From JAWVFM01 sp963823245 (GTDB lineage: Bacteria; Actinomycetota; Thermoleophilia; Solirubrobacterales; 70-9), in the NCBI GenBank assembly GCA_963823245.1, contig CAWGKQ010000007.1, positions 124,001-188,000 on the forward strand: DNA of 64,000 nucleotides. Reading direction: 5' to 3'. Position 1 is the stretch's first letter. The number at the start of each line of letters is the position of its first letter. Positions 1 to 9,264 of the stretch are shown piece after piece. The position numbers and the translations under genes were made by a program. Under the pieces are notes generated by a model. The model saw nothing but the letters and a program-made list of their open reading frames with translations. It ran no database searches and was not told where the DNA came from.

Positions 1-228
1 GTCCTCGAGCGGCCGTCGCCCGAGCGTGTGCCTCAGCGCGTAGACCTCGCCCGGGTCGCGCAGGATCACCATCGTCGTGCCGAGCGCGTCGCGGATCGCG
101 CTGAGCCTCAGGCGCTCGCCGTCGCCTATGGCCAGTCCCGCGAGCCCATGCGGCTGCGCCAGGCGGCGCGGCCCACCGTCCTCGGCCGGCCAGGTGCCGG
201 GCCACAGGGCGGGGTGCGAGGACTCCAT
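1..228 (-). CDS. Hypothetical protein, C-terminus cut by the window edge
   Basis: An open frame of exactly 76 codons runs from an ATG at 228 to the left edge with no stop. It begins MESSHPALWPGTWPAEDGG and later reads TTMVILRDPGEVYALRHTLG. A purine-rich GGAGCG lies just before the ATG. I do not recognise the family; no membrane segment or signal peptide is visible. It is transcribed divergently from the flavodoxin gene at 342, and the 113 bases between them would hold both promoters. Codon use is GC-rich in third positions as in neighbours, which supports a real gene. Confidence 0.55.
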   Translation of the reverse strand, partial: MESSHPALWPGTWPAEDGGPRRLAQPHGLAGLAIGDGERLRLSAIRDALGTTMVILRDPGEVYALRHTLGRRPLED

Positions 229-341
229 CGCTCCATCATCACGGCTGGACGGCGGCGGAGAGCGTGTAACGCTGGACGATCAAGCAGCACTTCGATCCAG
301 TCCCGCCGCTGGATGCGGCGCAACCCAATGAGGAGGAGAGA

Positions 342-1100
342 GTGAACGACCGCGACGTCCTGACCGAGAAGCAGATCGAGCTCTGCGAGAACCCGCCGGC
401 CGACTACTCGGATCTGCGCGCGTTCTTCATCAACTGCACGTTGAAGAGGAGCCCCGAGGTGTCGAACACCCAGGGCCTGATGGACATCTCGATGGAGATC
501 ATGCGCCGAAACGGCATCGAGGTCGAATGCATCCGCGCGGTGGACCACGACATCGCCACCGGCGTCTGGCCGGACATGAAAGAGCACGGCTGGGAGCGCG
601 ATGAATGGCCGGAGATCTTCGAGAAGGTGATGGCGGCGGACATCCTCGTCCTCGGCATGTCGATCTGGCTCGGTGAGAAGTCCTCGATCGCGACGCAGAT
701 CGTCGAGCGGCTCTACGGCAACTCGCACCTACTGAACGACGCCGGCCAGTACGCCTACTACGGGCGGGTCGGCGGCTGCCTCGTCACCGGCAACGAGGAC
801 GGGGTGAAGCACTGCGCGATGAACGTCCTCTACTCGCTGCAGCACCTCGGATACGTCATCCCGCCACAGGCGGATTCAGGCTGGATCGGCGAGGCGGGTC
901 CCGGCCCGTCCTACCTCGATGAGGGCTCGGGCGGCCCCGAGAACGATTTCACGAACCGCAATACCACCTTCGCGGCCTGGAACATGATGCACCTGGCACG
1001 GATCCTGAAGGACGCCGGAGGCATCCCCGCGCACGGCAACCAGCGCACCGAATGGGACGCCGGCTGCCGGTTCGACTTTCCGAACCCCGAGCACCGCTAG
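342..1100 (+). CDS. Flavodoxin-like / NADPH-dependent FMN reductase family protein
   Basis: The 252-aa product looks like a flavodoxin-fold FMN reductase. After a 25-residue lead it has the first strand and phosphate-binding loop (FINCTLKRSPEVSNTQGL), then ADILVLGMSIWLGEKSS, the usual 'which state is being visited' strand of this fold, and YYGRVGGCLVTGNEDG, the third strand and flavin loop. Such proteins bind FMN and reduce quinones or other small substrates with NAD(P)H. The start is a GTG with GGAGGAG 5 bases upstream. No catalytic partner is obvious next door. The exact substrate is not predictable. Confidence 0.8.
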   Translation: MNDRDVLTEKQIELCENPPADYSDLRAFFINCTLKRSPEVSNTQGLMDISMEIMRRNGIEVECIRAVDHDIATGVWPDMKEHGWERDEWPEIFEKVMAADILVLGMSIWLGEKSSIATQIVERLYGNSHLLNDAGQYAYYGRVGGCLVTGNEDGVKHCAMNVLYSLQHLGYVIPPQADSGWIGEAGPGPSYLDEGSGGPENDFTNRNTTFAAWNMMHLARILKDAGGIPAHGNQRTEWDAGCRFDFPNPEHR

Positions 1101-1156
1101 CCGGTCCTTCGGCCCTGGGGTTGCGACGCCGAAGTGCGGGTACAACCGTCCCTGCG

Positions 1157-3442
1157 ATGACCGGCGGAAAGCTCGCAAGGAGGCGGCGGCTGCCTTGGGC
1201 GTTCGGATCTGCGGCGCTGGCGCTTGCGCTCGGGAACGCCGTGCCGGCGAACGCCGCGGCCGACTTCAAGGCCCATGGGAGCGCCGAGCAGGTCTACGTG
1301 ACGGGGCTGGCGGCGGAGGCCCGGATGGCGCTGCTCGACCGCAGCGGCAAGGCCGTCGCCCGCAAGCGCGCCGATACGCAGGGCGGCCTGCTCTTCCGCA
1401 ACGTGAAGCCCGGCAAGGGGTATCGCGTTCAACTCGTGGGCGGCGGCGAGAAGTCCGGTCCTCTGACCGTGTTCTCGAATCGTCCGGCGCCGCCGAGCAC
1501 GAAGGTCTACGACCAGTCGATCCCCTCGAGCGGCTACAGCTATCTGAAGGCCCGAGACGGGACCAAGCTTGCGATCTACGTCCACCCGCCGCAGGACGTG
1601 ACGAGCGTCGTAGCGGGCTTCAAGCCGCCGGTCTACCCGAACGGCGAGACGCCGACGCTGATCGAGTACTCCGGCTACGGGTACGCCGATCCGGCCGGCC
1701 CGCAGAGCGGCATCGCGATCCTCGCCAACCTCCTCGGGTTCACGGTGGTCGACGTGAACATGCGGGGAACCGGCTGCTCGGGCGGCGCCTACGACTTCTT
1801 CGAGCCGCTTCAGAGCCTCGACGGCTACGACGTGATCGAGACGATCGCGCGGCAGCCCTGGGTGCTCCACCACAAGGTGGGGATGATGGGCATCTCCTAC
1901 GGTGGCATCAGCCAGCTGTTCACGGCGCAGACCAACCCGCCGAGCCTCGCCGGGATCGCCCCGCTGTCGGTCCTCGACCAGACTCAGACGACGCTGTACC
2001 CCGGGGGCATTCTCAACACCGGGTTTGCGCTCCAGTTTGCCAAGGAGCGGGTCCGCGACGCGCTCCCGGCATCCCCGGACGGCGGCCAGGCCTGGGCCTA
2101 TCAGCGCATCCAGCAGGGCGATGAGACCTGCAAGGCCAACCAGGACCTTCACGGCGAGGCGGCCAACCTGCTGGCCAAGATCCAGGCCAACCAGCACTAC
2201 AAGCCGAGGGTCGCCGACCCGCTCGCGCCGCTGACCTTCGCGCACAAGATCAAGGCGCCCGTCTACATGGCCTGCCAGTGGACCGACGAGCAGACCGGCG
2301 GGCACTGCCCGGACCTCGCCGACCAGTTCACCGGCACGCGCCGCAAGTGGTTCACGTTCACGAACGGCACCCACGTCGACTCGCTTGACCCGGAGACGTT
2401 CAACCGTATGTACGACTTCTTGGAGCTCTACGTCGCGCGGGAACCGCCAATCGTCTACTCGCCTGTGCTCCAGGCGGCGGCGCCGATCATCTACCAGGAG
2501 GCGATGGGGGTCTCGGGCGTGTTGATGCCGCAGGACCCGATCCAGCATCAGCCGACCTACTCCGGCGCCCGAGCGGCGTTCGAGAAGCTGCCACCGGTCC
2601 GCGTCCTGTTCGACAACGGCGCGGGAGGCTCCGCGCCGGGCCAGCCGCTGCCCGGATTCGAGCGCTCGTTCTCGAAGTGGCCGATTCCGGGGACGAAGTC
2701 CGAGTCGTGGTACCTCGCTGCGAACGGCGGGTTGAGCGCCAAGGCTCCCAAGAAGCCGCTGGCCGACTCGTTCAAGTGGAACGCGCACGCGACCGCGCCG
2801 ACCGACTTCACCGGCGACACGGGGTCGGGCTCGGGGGGGCTCTGGACCGCGACGCCGCAATACCACTGGGAGCAGAACCCCAAGGGCACCGCCGTGTCCT
2901 ATCTGACGAAGCCGCTGAAGAAGGACACGACCGTGATCGGCGCGGGCGCCGTGCGGGTGTGGGTCAAGTCCTCCGCTCCGAGCGTCGATCTCCAGGCAAC
3001 CGTCAGCGAGGTGCGCCCAGACGGCCAGGAGACGTTCGTGCAGAACGGGTGGGTGCGCGGTGACGAGCGCAAGCTCGACCCGAAGAAGTCGACGCCGCTC
3101 GCGCCGGTCCTGAGCCTGCGGCGCTCCGACGTATCGCCGCTTCCGAGCAACCGCTTCGTCCCGGTGACGACTCCCCTCTACTACGAGGGCCACGTCTACC
3201 GTAAGGGCTCCAAGATCCGGATCGTCATCTCGGCGCCGAACGGCACCCAGCCGATCTGGGCATTCGCGAGGGCGGAGCCGAAGGGGCACGCGACGGTCTC
3301 GATCGCCTCGTCGAAGCGGATGCCGTCGAAGCTGACTCTGCCAATCATCCCCGGGGTGAGCGCGCCGACCGGGCTGCCGCCCTGCCCAGGCCTCCGGGGT
3401 GAGCCGTGTCGCTCCTACAAGCCGCTTCCCAACCGGGGGTAG
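1157..3442 (+). CDS. Secreted CocE/NonD (X-Pro dipeptidyl-peptidase S15-like) hydrolase
   Basis: The 761-aa protein starts with a signal peptide (RRRR, a hydrophobic core, then cleavage near VPANAAA), so it should be exported. The alpha/beta-hydrolase core carries the nucleophile motif GISYGG with Ser247, the MRGTGCSGG strand typical of CocE/S15 enzymes, and GTHVD with a plausible catalytic His406. The C-terminal 250 residues form the beta-rich S15 C-terminal domain (AVRVWVKSSAPSVDLQATV). Members are acyl hydrolases, esterases or X-Pro peptidases; the substrate is unknown. The ATG at 1157 was chosen over the longer upstream frame because it gives a proper signal peptide. An SDR gene follows 9 bases downstream. 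Confidence 0.88.
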   Translation: MTGGKLARRRRLPWAFGSAALALALGNAVPANAAADFKAHGSAEQVYVTGLAAEARMALLDRSGKAVARKRADTQGGLLFRNVKPGKGYRVQLVGGGEKSGPLTVFSNRPAPPSTKVYDQSIPSSGYSYLKARDGTKLAIYVHPPQDVTSVVAGFKPPVYPNGETPTLIEYSGYGYADPAGPQSGIAILANLLGFTVVDVNMRGTGCSGGAYDFFEPLQSLDGYDVIETIARQPWVLHHKVGMMGISYGGISQLFTAQTNPPSLAGIAPLSVLDQTQTTLYPGGILNTGFALQFAKERVRDALPASPDGGQAWAYQRIQQGDETCKANQDLHGEAANLLAKIQANQHYKPRVADPLAPLTFAHKIKAPVYMACQWTDEQTGGHCPDLADQFTGTRRKWFTFTNGTHVDSLDPETFNRMYDFLELYVAREPPIVYSPVLQAAAPIIYQEAMGVSGVLMPQDPIQHQPTYSGARAAFEKLPPVRVLFDNGAGGSAPGQPLPGFERSFSKWPIPGTKSESWYLAANGGLSAKAPKKPLADSFKWNAHATAPTDFTGDTGSGSGGLWTATPQYHWEQNPKGTAVSYLTKPLKKDTTVIGAGAVRVWVKSSAPSVDLQATVSEVRPDGQETFVQNGWVRGDERKLDPKKSTPLAPVLSLRRSDVSPLPSNRFVPVTTPLYYEGHVYRKGSKIRIVISAPNGTQPIWAFARAEPKGHATVSIASSKRMPSKLTLPIIPGVSAPTGLPPCPGLRGEPCRSYKPLPNRG

Positions 3443-3451
3443 GCTCCCGAC

Positions 3452-4216
3452 ATGGCTGAGGTAGCGCTTGTCACCGGCGCGTCGTCGGGAATCGGCGCCG
3501 AGTTCGCGCGCCAGCTCTCGGAGAAGGACTACGAGGTCGTCTTGGTAGCGCGCCGAAAGGGGCGTCTCGAGGCGCTCGCCGGCGACCTTCGCGGCCCCGC
3601 GCGCGTCATCGCGTGCGATCTCGCGCACGATGCCGCAAGCCTTGCCCCGCAGGTCGCCGAGCTCGGCATCGAGGTCGACGTTCTCGTCAACAACGCCGGC
3701 TTCGGCACGCACGGGCGGTTCACCGACACCGACGCGCCTCGCGAGGCCGAGGAGGTGCGCCTCAACTGCGAGGCGCTTGTCACGCTCACCCACGCCTTCC
3801 TCCCGGGGATGGTCGAGCGGCGCAGGGGCGGCGTGATCACGGTCGCCTCGACGGCGGGCATGCAACCGCTCCCCTACGAGGCCGTCTACAGCGCAACGAA
3901 GGCGTTCGCGCGCGCATTCAGCGACGCGATCGCGGCCGAGGTCCGGGGCACGGGCGTGACGGTGCTCAGCGTGAACCCTGGGCCGGTGCCGACCGAGTGG
4001 CAGGAGGCCGCCGGCTACGAGCCCGGCTACCTGCCGCCCGTCCCGGGCAAGATCGGCCCCGTGCAGGTGGCGCGCGAGTCGCTCCAGGCCTTCGAGCGCG
4101 GGAAGCGCTCGATCATTCCCGGCGCCGTCATCCGCTGGTACATGCGGGCCGGTAGCCCGGCGCCGACGGCCGTGAAGCTGCGGGTGGCCGAGCGGATGTA
4201 CCGGCCGAAGGACTGA
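3452..4216 (+). CDS. Short-chain dehydrogenase/reductase (SDR)
   Basis: The 254-aa product is a classical SDR, a cytosolic NAD(P)-dependent oxidoreductase. It shows the cofactor loop TGASSGIG (residues 8-15), NNAG (80-83), the catalytic Ser133, and Y146-SAT-K150. The AARR basic pair after strand two (LVARRKGR) suggests NADP preference. It lies directly after the secreted hydrolase gene and may share its transcript. A strong hairpin follows the stop codon. The substrate cannot be told from sequence. Confidence 0.9.
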   Translation: MAEVALVTGASSGIGAEFARQLSEKDYEVVLVARRKGRLEALAGDLRGPARVIACDLAHDAASLAPQVAELGIEVDVLVNNAGFGTHGRFTDTDAPREAEEVRLNCEALVTLTHAFLPGMVERRRGGVITVASTAGMQPLPYEAVYSATKAFARAFSDAIAAEVRGTGVTVLSVNPGPVPTEWQEAAGYEPGYLPPVPGKIGPVQVARESLQAFERGKRSIIPGAVIRWYMRAGSPAPTAVKLRVAERMYRPKD

Positions 4217-4230
4217 GGTTCAGAACGCGA

Positions 4231-4270
4231 AACGGGCCGGGCGACGCCTGTGCGCCACCCGGCCCGCGTT
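4231..4270. terminator. Bidirectional hairpin terminator between convergent genes
   Basis: The arms CGGGCCGGG and CCCGGCCCG are perfect complements around a 16-base loop, with an outer AAC/GTT pair. The hairpin sits between the SDR gene (+) and the secreted-protein gene (-), both ending here, so it could stop transcription from either side. There is no clear T-tract, which is usual for GC-rich actinobacterial terminators. Confidence 0.65.
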
Positions 4271-4291
4271 GGGTGCTGATGTGAGCTCGAG

Positions 4292-4642
4292 CTAGGCCTG
4301 GATCGTCTTCGAGACGAGCGGCAGGCACCCGCCCTTGGCGTTGACCGTGGCGTAGAACTTGCCGCGGACCTGGCCGGAGTTGCCGGTGTCCCAGCTTCCG
4401 TCGGTCTCGGTCGTATCGGAGTAGAGGACCTTGCCGCTCGCCTTGTGGACGGTGACTGTGCGGTTGGACAGGCAGCTGGCCTTGCTCGACTTGATCTTCC
4501 CCTCGAAGCCGTCGCCCGTGTAGTGGATCGTCAGCTTGTCGTGGGAGGGGCTCGCCGAGGCAACGCTCGTCGTGGCCGCGCCGGCGACCGCGAGGGCCGC
4601 GACGAGGGCGGTGAGGGCTCGGCGGGTCTTGGTGATGGTCAT
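4292..4642 (-). CDS. Small secreted protein, function unknown
   Basis: The 116-aa product has a clean signal peptide: a KTRR basic start, a hydrophobic run and a cleavage site near SVASAS. The mature part of about 85 residues holds two cysteines about 50 residues apart (KASCLSN and KGGCLPL), likely a disulfide, and reads like an all-beta domain (KLTIHYTGDGFEGKIKS). This resembles small extracellular beta-sandwich proteins, but I do not recognise a family. An AAGGAG ribosome site precedes the ATG at 4642, which excludes the longer upstream frame. Confidence 0.75.
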   Translation of the reverse strand: MTITKTRRALTALVAALAVAGAATTSVASASPSHDKLTIHYTGDGFEGKIKSSKASCLSNRTVTVHKASGKVLYSDTTETDGSWDTGNSGQVRGKFYATVNAKGGCLPLVSKTIQA

Positions 4643-4718
4643 TGTCTTCTCCTTGGTAGGTGGTTTCGAACTGCACGGGCATCCTCGCCCGGCAAGGCCG
4701 CCCCTACCAGGGGCCCTA

Positions 4719-4738
4719 GGTGTGGACCTCGCCACACC
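4719..4738 (-). terminator. Hairpin downstream of the MFS gene
   Basis: GGTGTGG and CCACACC form a perfect 7-bp stem with a 6-base loop, 12 bases past the stop of the minus-strand MFS gene. It probably terminates that transcript. Confidence 0.5.
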
Positions 4739-4750
4739 CTGCGGAGGGGA

Positions 4751-6139
4751 TCAGGCCAGGGCGCGCTCGGGCTCGGAGTCCAGGCCGGGGCCGCGATCGC
4801 CGCCGCTCCGTCGCGGCACCGCGAATGCGAAGGCCAGAGCGCCCACGAGCGCGATCGCGCAGACCCCGAACGAGAGCGCGAAGCCCGAGGACGTGGGGAT
4901 GTCGCCGCGGCCGAGGTTGGCGGCGAGGAGCGTCGCGGTGAGCTGGCCGCCGAAGGCCCCGCCGAGCGTACGCGTCACCGCGTTCATTCCGGTCGCCACG
5001 CCCGTCTGCTCCTGGCGCACGTTCTGAACGATCAGGTTCGCCATCGCCGAGAATGAGAGGCCGATTCCGATGCCGAGAAGGCCCATCGAGACGTAGATCT
5101 CCCATTCCTGGCTCACGTCGGCCACGAGCAGGCCGTAGGCCGCGAGCGAGAACAGGGCCCCGCCGATCAGCGAGCCGCGCGAGCCGATGCGCCGCTCCAG
5201 GATCCCGGCCATCTGCCCGACCACCACGATCGCGATCGTCGCGGGTACCAGGAAGAGGCCGGACTCGATCGCCGAGGCGTTGAAGCCGGTGCGTAACGGC
5301 TCCTGGACGAACTCCGGAATGAGCACGAACGAGGAATACATCCCGACCCCGATCAGAAATGCCACGGTGTTCGTGGTCCAGACGCCCGGGATGGCCATCA
5401 TCCGCATGTCGACCAGCGGCTCGCGGGAGCGCAGCTCCTCGCGCACCCACAGCACGATGACCGCAATGCCGACGGCGAGGAGCCCGAGCGTCTTCGGCGA
5501 GCCCCAGCCCCACGTGCTCGTCTCGGTGATCGCGAGCAGCACCCCGGAGATGCCGGCCGTCATCAGCGCGGCGGCGCGGTAGTTGATCTCCGCCGGCGTC
5601 TTCACCGGCGACTCGGGGATGTAGCGCGCGGTGAGGTAGGCGGTGAGGAGGATGATCCCGAGCGGGAACCAGAAGAGCCAGTGGTAGGAGAGCTGCTCGG
5701 TCACGACCCCCGCCAGGACCACCCCCGCGCCGCCGCCGATTCCGAGCAGGGAGGAGACGAGGCCGATGGCTCCGGGCACCCGCTCGTTGGGGAACTCGTC
5801 GCGGATGATCGAGAACGCGAGCGGGAAGATCCCGCCCCCGACGCCCTGGACGACGCGGCCCACGAGCATCAGCCAGAGCGAGGACGCGACGGCGGAGATC
5901 AGCGTCCCGGCCGCCAGCGTGACAAGCACGATCATCAGGAGGCGCTCCTTGCCGTACATGTCGCCGAGCCGGCCGATGATCGGGGTGGCGACGGACGCGC
6001 TCAAAAGGAAGGCGGTGAGGATCCAGCCGATCGAGCTCTCGGAGGTGTGCAGCGCGTCCTGCATCTCGGGCAGCGCAGGCACGACGAGCGACTGAAGGAG
6101 CGCGTAGGAGATGCCGCCCGCCGAGAGGACGGCGAGCAT
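4751..6139 (-). CDS. MFS drug/metabolite exporter (DHA2-like)
   Basis: The 462-aa integral membrane protein has the major facilitator fold: the loop 2-3 motif GRLGDMYGKERLL, motif C-like glycines in IGLVSSLLGIGGGAGVV, and about 14 hydrophobic segments, the number typical of the DHA2 drug:proton antiporters. It would extrude a small molecule using the proton gradient. The start is uncertain: the ATG at 6139 begins directly before the first helix, while an in-frame TTG at 6175 would add 12 basic residues. It is divergent from the alcohol dehydrogenase gene, with the control region at 6140-6226. Confidence 0.87.
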   Translation of the reverse strand: MLAVLSAGGISYALLQSLVVPALPEMQDALHTSESSIGWILTAFLLSASVATPIIGRLGDMYGKERLLMIVLVTLAAGTLISAVASSLWLMLVGRVVQGVGGGIFPLAFSIIRDEFPNERVPGAIGLVSSLLGIGGGAGVVLAGVVTEQLSYHWLFWFPLGIILLTAYLTARYIPESPVKTPAEINYRAAALMTAGISGVLLAITETSTWGWGSPKTLGLLAVGIAVIVLWVREELRSREPLVDMRMMAIPGVWTTNTVAFLIGVGMYSSFVLIPEFVQEPLRTGFNASAIESGLFLVPATIAIVVVGQMAGILERRIGSRGSLIGGALFSLAAYGLLVADVSQEWEIYVSMGLLGIGIGLSFSAMANLIVQNVRQEQTGVATGMNAVTRTLGGAFGGQLTATLLAANLGRGDIPTSSGFALSFGVCAIALVGALAFAFAVPRRSGGDRGPGLDSEPERALA

Positions 6140-6226
6140 GACCCGCGGGCTTGTCCTCCTCGGACGCGCGATCAAATCAAAGGTAGCGGCGCCTGGGCGA
6201 ATAACCTGCGGCGCGGAGGAGATGTC

Positions 6227-7336
6227 ATGAAGATGCGCGCCGCGGTGCTCGAGGAGTTTGGGCAGCCGCTCGTGGTCCAAGAGCTCGAGCTCACCGACCC
6301 CGGGCCGGGTGAGGTCCTGGTCCGGCTGGTCGCCTGCGGCGTCTGCCACACCGACCTGTACACGGCGTCGGGGGTCGACCCGTCGGGGTACGCGCCCACC
6401 GTCCTCGGCCACGAGGGCGCCGGCGTCGTCGAGAAGGTCGGGCCGGACGTGACGCTCCTCGACGAGGGCGACCACGTCGTGACCCTCTTCTCGCCTCAGT
6501 GCGGGGAATGCGTGCACTGCCTGGATCCCCGCACGAACCTCTGCCTGGCGATCCGCGAGCAGCAGAACAAGGGCTACCTGCCGGACGGGACGACGAGGCT
6601 ACGCCGCGACGACGAGGAGATCCGCCACTTCATGGGCACCTCGACGTTCGCCGAGTACACGGTGATGCCGGAGATCGCCCTGGCGAAGGTCGATCCCGAG
6701 GCGCCGCTCGACCGCGCCTGCCTGTTCGCCTGCGGTCTTTCGACCGGACTGGGGGCAGCGATGCTGACGGCCAAGGTCGAGTCGGGCTCGACCTGCGTGG
6801 TCTTCGGCGCCGGCATGGTCGGCCTCGGCGCCGTCGCGGGCTGCCGGCTCCAGGGCGCCGAACGGATCATCTCCGTGGACCTCGCCGACGAGCGGCTCGA
6901 GCTCGCCCGGGGCCAGGGCGCGACCGAGACAATGATCGGCGGCGACGACGTGGTCGACCGCATCGTCGAGGAGACCGGTGGCTTCGGCGCCGACTACACC
7001 TTCGAGGCGACCGGGAACGTCGCGGTCATGCGCCAGGCGGTCGAGGCCGCGCGGATGGGGTGGGGGCTCTGCACCGTCGCGGGCGTCGCCGGGAAGGGGG
7101 AGACGCTCGACATCGTCCCGCGCCTCCTGATCACGGGCCGCCGGGTCGCCGGCTCCTCGTTCGGTGGCGTCAAGGGGCGCGAGGGGGTACCGAAGCTCGT
7201 CGACCGCTACACGGCCGGCGAGATCGACGTCGACCCCTTCATCTCGCACCGGATCACGCTCGACGAGGTGAACCGCGGCTTCGAGCTTATGGAGGCGCAG
7301 GACGGGATCCGCAGCGTGATCGAGTTCGGCTCCTGA
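6227..7336 (+). CDS. Zinc-dependent alcohol dehydrogenase, class III-like
   Basis: The 369-aa protein is a medium-chain alcohol dehydrogenase. It has the catalytic zinc ligands CGVCHTD and GHEGAG, a structural zinc loop (CGECVHCLDPRTNLC), and the NAD loop VFGAGMVGLGAV followed by the acidic SVDLAD that selects NAD. Long stretches such as FACGLSTGLGAA and SSFGGVKGREGVPKLV follow the class III (S-hydroxymethyl-thiol dehydrogenase) pattern, so an aldehyde-thiol adduct or long-chain alcohol substrate is possible. The ATG at 6227 has GGAGGAG upstream. It heads the plus-strand catabolic run that continues at 8491. Confidence 0.88.
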   Translation: MKMRAAVLEEFGQPLVVQELELTDPGPGEVLVRLVACGVCHTDLYTASGVDPSGYAPTVLGHEGAGVVEKVGPDVTLLDEGDHVVTLFSPQCGECVHCLDPRTNLCLAIREQQNKGYLPDGTTRLRRDDEEIRHFMGTSTFAEYTVMPEIALAKVDPEAPLDRACLFACGLSTGLGAAMLTAKVESGSTCVVFGAGMVGLGAVAGCRLQGAERIISVDLADERLELARGQGATETMIGGDDVVDRIVEETGGFGADYTFEATGNVAVMRQAVEAARMGWGLCTVAGVAGKGETLDIVPRLLITGRRVAGSSFGGVKGREGVPKLVDRYTAGEIDVDPFISHRITLDEVNRGFELMEAQDGIRSVIEFGS

Positions 7337-7349
7337 GCCGAGCGGCGGC

Positions 7350-8363
7350 TCAGGCGCCGATGCGGTCGAGCATCGTGCGAACCGACGCCTTCAGGACCCG
7401 TGCTCCCGTCTCCCGATGGGAGCTCGGCAGCATCAGCACGCCCATCCGACGGTTGTTCGACGCCGCGACGACGTCCATGAACGCCGCCCGTCGGACGGTC
7501 CCGTGGCGCCGGCGCCGCACGACCATCTGAAAGCCGCGCACGCCACCCCCGCCGGCGTGGATCCGCCGGGAGTTGGCGGCCGTATGGAAGCGGCTCGATG
7601 TCAGCAGTCGGTCGAGGCAATGGATGCTGTGGCGCGAGAGCGCGTCGGCGGCGGTCTGGTGCGCGGCGTGCCTGCCGGCATAGCTGCCGACGACGGCTCC
7701 CACCCCGCGGCCTCCGCCGGGGTTCACGAGGAGGTTCGAAGAAACCTTGCGGGTCCGCCGGTCCCCGCTGTTCCGACACGACGCCGGCACCCGGCCGGTC
7801 TTCATCAACCGCCCAATCAGACCGATGTGGCTCAGCTTCTTGACGTCGCGCCAGCCGTCGACCGGCAGCTGACCCGGTTTGATCGCCTTGCCGGCGCGCC
7901 TTGGCTGGCCGGCTCGGGGCAGAGGACCGCTGCTGCCGCGCGATTGGGGGACGAAGACGTTGGCGACGATGTTGTTCGCGTTCGCGAGGATGTCGACTCT
8001 CGAGTCGCCGCTGCAGTTGAAGCTGTTGCGGCCCACGGTTGGCGCGCTGTAGGTACAGGCGGGGTTGGGACCCGGGGCCGTGAGCGTGAGCACCACGTGG
8101 CACCCAAATGCCGGCGCCGGCCAGCCCGTGACCCGAAACGATATGCCGCTGGACGTGGGTATGCCGAGAGCGGCGTAGGTCGCGTAAAGGAGGAGAGAGG
8201 CGGGCTCCTCCGGGAGCGAGGTGAAGAACGTCGGCCGGACCGCGCTCTGGGCGCCCGATTGGTTGAAGACGTTGGCGACGCACACGTTCTGCCACGCCCA
8301 CGCGTCCGCCTTGGCCGGCCGCACCGCCGCCGAGCCGATGAGGGTGGTCGCGGCCATCGCCAC
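7350..8363 (-). CDS. Secreted protein of unknown function
   Basis: The 337-aa product has a hydrophobic export segment ending near RPAKADAWAW, followed by a cysteine-containing beta-rich region up to about residue 130 and a basic C-terminal half. No family was recognised. The first usual start codon in frame is the GTG at 8363, but this falls inside the hydrophobic segment. The frame is open back to a CTG at 8420 that would supply REWASRASAG as the positively charged N-region and has AAGGAGG about 8-12 bases upstream. The real start may therefore be that CTG, or a base may be missing. It is divergent from the gene at 8491. Confidence 0.6.
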   Translation of the reverse strand: MAMAATTLIGSAAVRPAKADAWAWQNVCVANVFNQSGAQSAVRPTFFTSLPEEPASLLLYATYAALGIPTSSGISFRVTGWPAPAFGCHVVLTLTAPGPNPACTYSAPTVGRNSFNCSGDSRVDILANANNIVANVFVPQSRGSSGPLPRAGQPRRAGKAIKPGQLPVDGWRDVKKLSHIGLIGRLMKTGRVPASCRNSGDRRTRKVSSNLLVNPGGGRGVGAVVGSYAGRHAAHQTAADALSRHSIHCLDRLLTSSRFHTAANSRRIHAGGGGVRGFQMVVRRRRHGTVRRAAFMDVVAASNNRRMGVLMLPSSHRETGARVLKASVRTMLDRIGA

Positions 8364-8490
8364 GACGATGAGTCCGATCGCAAGCCCCGCGCTTGCCCTG
8401 CTCGCCCACTCCCTGCCCAGTCATCAGTCGCCCCTCCTTGAGCCCGATAGCGCGCAGAGCGTAACCCACGCGCCTGTTAGCGTCGGCGAG

Positions 8491-9264
8491 GTGCCGGTGA
8501 GCCGCATCAGCCAGGCGTACCCCGACCGGGTCGAGGTCAGGGGCCGAGACTTGACCGGCGAGCTCATGGGGAACCTTTCCTTCACCGAGTACTTCCTCCT
8601 GCTCCTCACCGGCGAGGAGCCGACCGAGGACCAGCGCTTCTTCTGCGACCTGCTGCTGGTGGCGATCGCCGAGCACGGGATGATGCCCACCAACGTCGCC
8701 GCCCGGATGACGCTGGCCGCCGACCCGGACTCGCTCCAGGGAGCGGTCGCCGCGGGAATCCTCGGCTGCGGGCCCGTGATTCTCGGCACGGCCGACGAGT
8801 GCGCGCGCCTGCTCGTCGCCGCTCAGGCAGAGGTCGAGGCGGGCGAGACGCCCGGCGCGGTCGCGGCGCGCCTGGCCGGGGAGGTCCACGACGCGGGCGA
8901 GCGGTTGCCGGGGTTCGGGCATCCGGTCCACAATCCCCTTGACCCGCGGGCGGAGCGCATCCTCGAGCTGGCCGACGAGCGCGGGGTGAGCGGGCCGCAT
9001 GTCGCATTGGCACGCGCTTTCACCCGCGCCGCGGCCGAGGCGTGGGGCAAGCCTTTGACGCTGAACGTGTCGATGCCGATCGCGGCGGCGCTGCTCGACA
9101 TCGGCCTGCCGGCATCGAGCGTCAAGGCGATCCCGATCCTCGCTCGCACCGCCGGCCTCCTCGCCCACCTCGCCGAGGAGCGTGAGGAGCCCATCGGCTT
9201 CCAGATGGCGGCGAGCGCCGAGGAGTCGGTCTCCTACGCGCCCGAGGCCGAAGACGGGCGCTGA
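8491..9264 (+). CDS. Citryl-CoA lyase-like protein (citrate synthase fold)
   Basis: The 257-aa protein matches the short citrate-synthase-like family often annotated as citryl-CoA lyase. It has VRGRDLTGELMGNLSFTEYF at the N-terminus, LPGFGHPVHNPLDPRAERI with the conserved His-Asp-Pro-Arg, and a C-terminal RTAGLLAHL helix. It is much shorter than true citrate synthases (about 430 aa). The position of the catalytic Asp reads NVSMPIAA, with Ser, so chemistry may differ. The GTG at 8491 or 8497 is the start (GAGG lies before the second). Its TGA overlaps the ATG of the CoA ligase gene, so the two are translationally coupled. It may cleave or form a branched CoA thioester. Confidence 0.75.
   Translation: MPVSRISQAYPDRVEVRGRDLTGELMGNLSFTEYFLLLLTGEEPTEDQRFFCDLLLVAIAEHGMMPTNVAARMTLAADPDSLQGAVAAGILGCGPVILGTADECARLLVAAQAEVEAGETPGAVAARLAGEVHDAGERLPGFGHPVHNPLDPRAERILELADERGVSGPHVALARAFTRAAAEAWGKPLTLNVSMPIAAALLDIGLPASSVKAIPILARTAGLLAHLAEEREEPIGFQMAASAEESVSYAPEAEDGR

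Noticed and set aside
1097..3865. 922-codon minus-strand frame
   Set aside because: Shadow of the CocE-type hydrolase and SDR genes; no family motifs and extreme Arg content.
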